This document shows positions 5,568-6,164 of a DNA stretch of 6,164 nucleotides, piece after piece. This stretch comes from an uncultured Eubacteriales bacterium. GTDB lineage: Bacteria > Bacillota > Clostridia > Peptostreptococcales > Anaerovoracaceae. The stretch is taken from assembly GCA_902803185.1 (NCBI GenBank), contig CADCOV010000119.1, forward strand, positions 1 to 6,164, given 5' to 3'. The position numbers and the translations under genes are program-made. How positions within the stretch are numbered: position 1 is the stretch's first letter; each line of letters opens with the position of its first letter. The notes under the pieces are model-generated. The model had not been told where the DNA came from, did not search any database, and saw nothing but the letters and a program-made list of their open reading frames with translations.

Positions 5568-6164
5568 GTCAGTTTCTTTTTGGAGATCTTGCCGCGCACG
5601 ACCGCCGCTGTCTGCTGGTCTCCCAGGTAGACCCCGATGATCCGGATGTTCTCCTTCGCTTCAGGGATCTTGACCTTTTCGAACAGGTTCACGCGCTGCG
5701 AAGTGGACCGGAGCTCCTTCTCGAGCAATTCGACCCGCTTGCGCTGCGTGGATACCAGCGCGTCCAGGCGCGCGATCTCGCGCAGTTTGATCAGTGCAGT
5801 ATCGACCCACAGAGGATAGTCATCCACGTTGTAGGAGATCTCCTTGAACGTCAGCTCCTTGAACAAAGGCACCTTGACGCCTGCGATGTTCTCCGTCACG
5901 CTGATGACCGTATCGGGCTGCACCAGCTGATCCAGCTTCATGGACTCCTCGAAGATGGTATTTTCCGCAAATACCGCAACCCAGTCATCCAGATTGCTGA
6001 TCATTTCGGTACGCTCGATCTCCAGCTGTTCGAGTTCAGCGTTTTCCTTCATGATCACGGTCTGCAGCTGCTGTTTTTTCAGCTGCAGGGTCGGAAGGTA
6101 GCGCTCAAACTGCTTCAGGTTGTCTTTCTGCACCTTCTGCTCGTTTTTCGTAAGTTTGATCGCC
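5552..6164 (-). CDS. ntpD: V/A-type ATPase subunit D (central rotor stalk), lacking only its start codon
   Basis: Subunit D, the coiled-coil shaft that turns inside the A3B3 head and links to the proteolipid ring. The frame is open to the right edge: the codons before the internal GTG at 6133 read AIKLTKNEQK, which suits a subunit D N-terminus. Base 6164 is a G in the place of the last base of ATG, so the real start codon probably lies two bases beyond the edge and the protein would be about 204 residues. Two long helices (about 10-70 and 135-190) flank a middle region with VPLFKEL and YPLWVD. The segment RVNLFEKVKIPEAKENIR is the conserved C-terminal helix. It is followed by IGVYLGDQQTAAVVRGKISKKK, typical of the spirochaete/Bacteroidetes kind of D. 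Subunits A and B would be expected further right. Confidence 0.94.
   Translation of the reverse strand, partial: AIKLTKNEQKVQKDNLKQFERYLPTLQLKKQQLQTVIMKENAELEQLEIERTEMISNLDDWVAVFAENTIFEESMKLDQLVQPDTVISVTENIAGVKVPLFKELTFKEISYNVDDYPLWVDTALIKLREIARLDALVSTQRKRVELLEKELRSTSQRVNLFEKVKIPEAKENIRIIGVYLGDQQTAAVVRGKISKKKLTEANA

Noticed and set aside
6131..6133. The internal GTG as the start of subunit D
   Set aside because: The frame continues upstream as AIKLTKNEQK, a fitting subunit D N-terminus, and the true start codon appears to straddle the window edge.

Overview
The window is a GC-rich stretch of bacterial chromosome, most likely from an anaerobic, probably amino-acid-fermenting Gram-positive organism (Firmicutes/Clostridia-like). 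The evidence is a rapZ and whiA pair, which is the conserved Gram-positive locus PHP phosphatase-rapZ-yvcK-whiA, together with a beta-keto-acid cleavage enzyme of the lysine-fermentation type and a V/A-type ATPase operon. Species cannot be read from the sequence. It is densely coded: six protein genes (two cut by the window edges), no gap over 100 bases, and no RNA gene, mobile element or CRISPR array seen.

Left half, plus strand. The 3' end of a PHP-domain phosphatase gene (to 358) is followed 30 bp later by rapZ (389-1255). Next comes a kce-like gene (1348-2175) with its own near-consensus promoter inside the end of rapZ, a hairpin at the start of its leader, a strong Shine-Dalgarno sequence and a hairpin terminator. 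whiA (2258-3199) follows. In the usual Gram-positive arrangement yvcK lies between rapZ and whiA; here the kce-like gene stands in that place as a self-contained transcription unit. Its codon usage (almost only GTC for valine, mostly AGA for arginine) is far more biased than that of rapZ.

Right half, minus strand. The end of a V/A-type ATPase operon reads leftward: subunit D (cut at the right edge by only its first two bases or so), subunit I and the proteolipid subunit K. D and I overlap by 4 bases and K follows I after 33 bases. The order D-I-K with I and K last resembles the compact E-x-A-B-D-I-K operons of spirochaetes, chlamydiae and Bacteroidetes, not the I-K-E-C-F-A-B-D order of Enterococcus and many clostridia. 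The K subunit keeps the side chains that bind Na+ in Enterococcus hirae NtpK, so a sodium-coupled enzyme is predicted.

The two convergent halves share one bidirectional terminator (about 3213-3248). I found no wholly new system. The points most worth following are the kce-like gene within the rapZ-whiA locus, its expression signals, and the predicted ion specificity and operon type of the ATPase.
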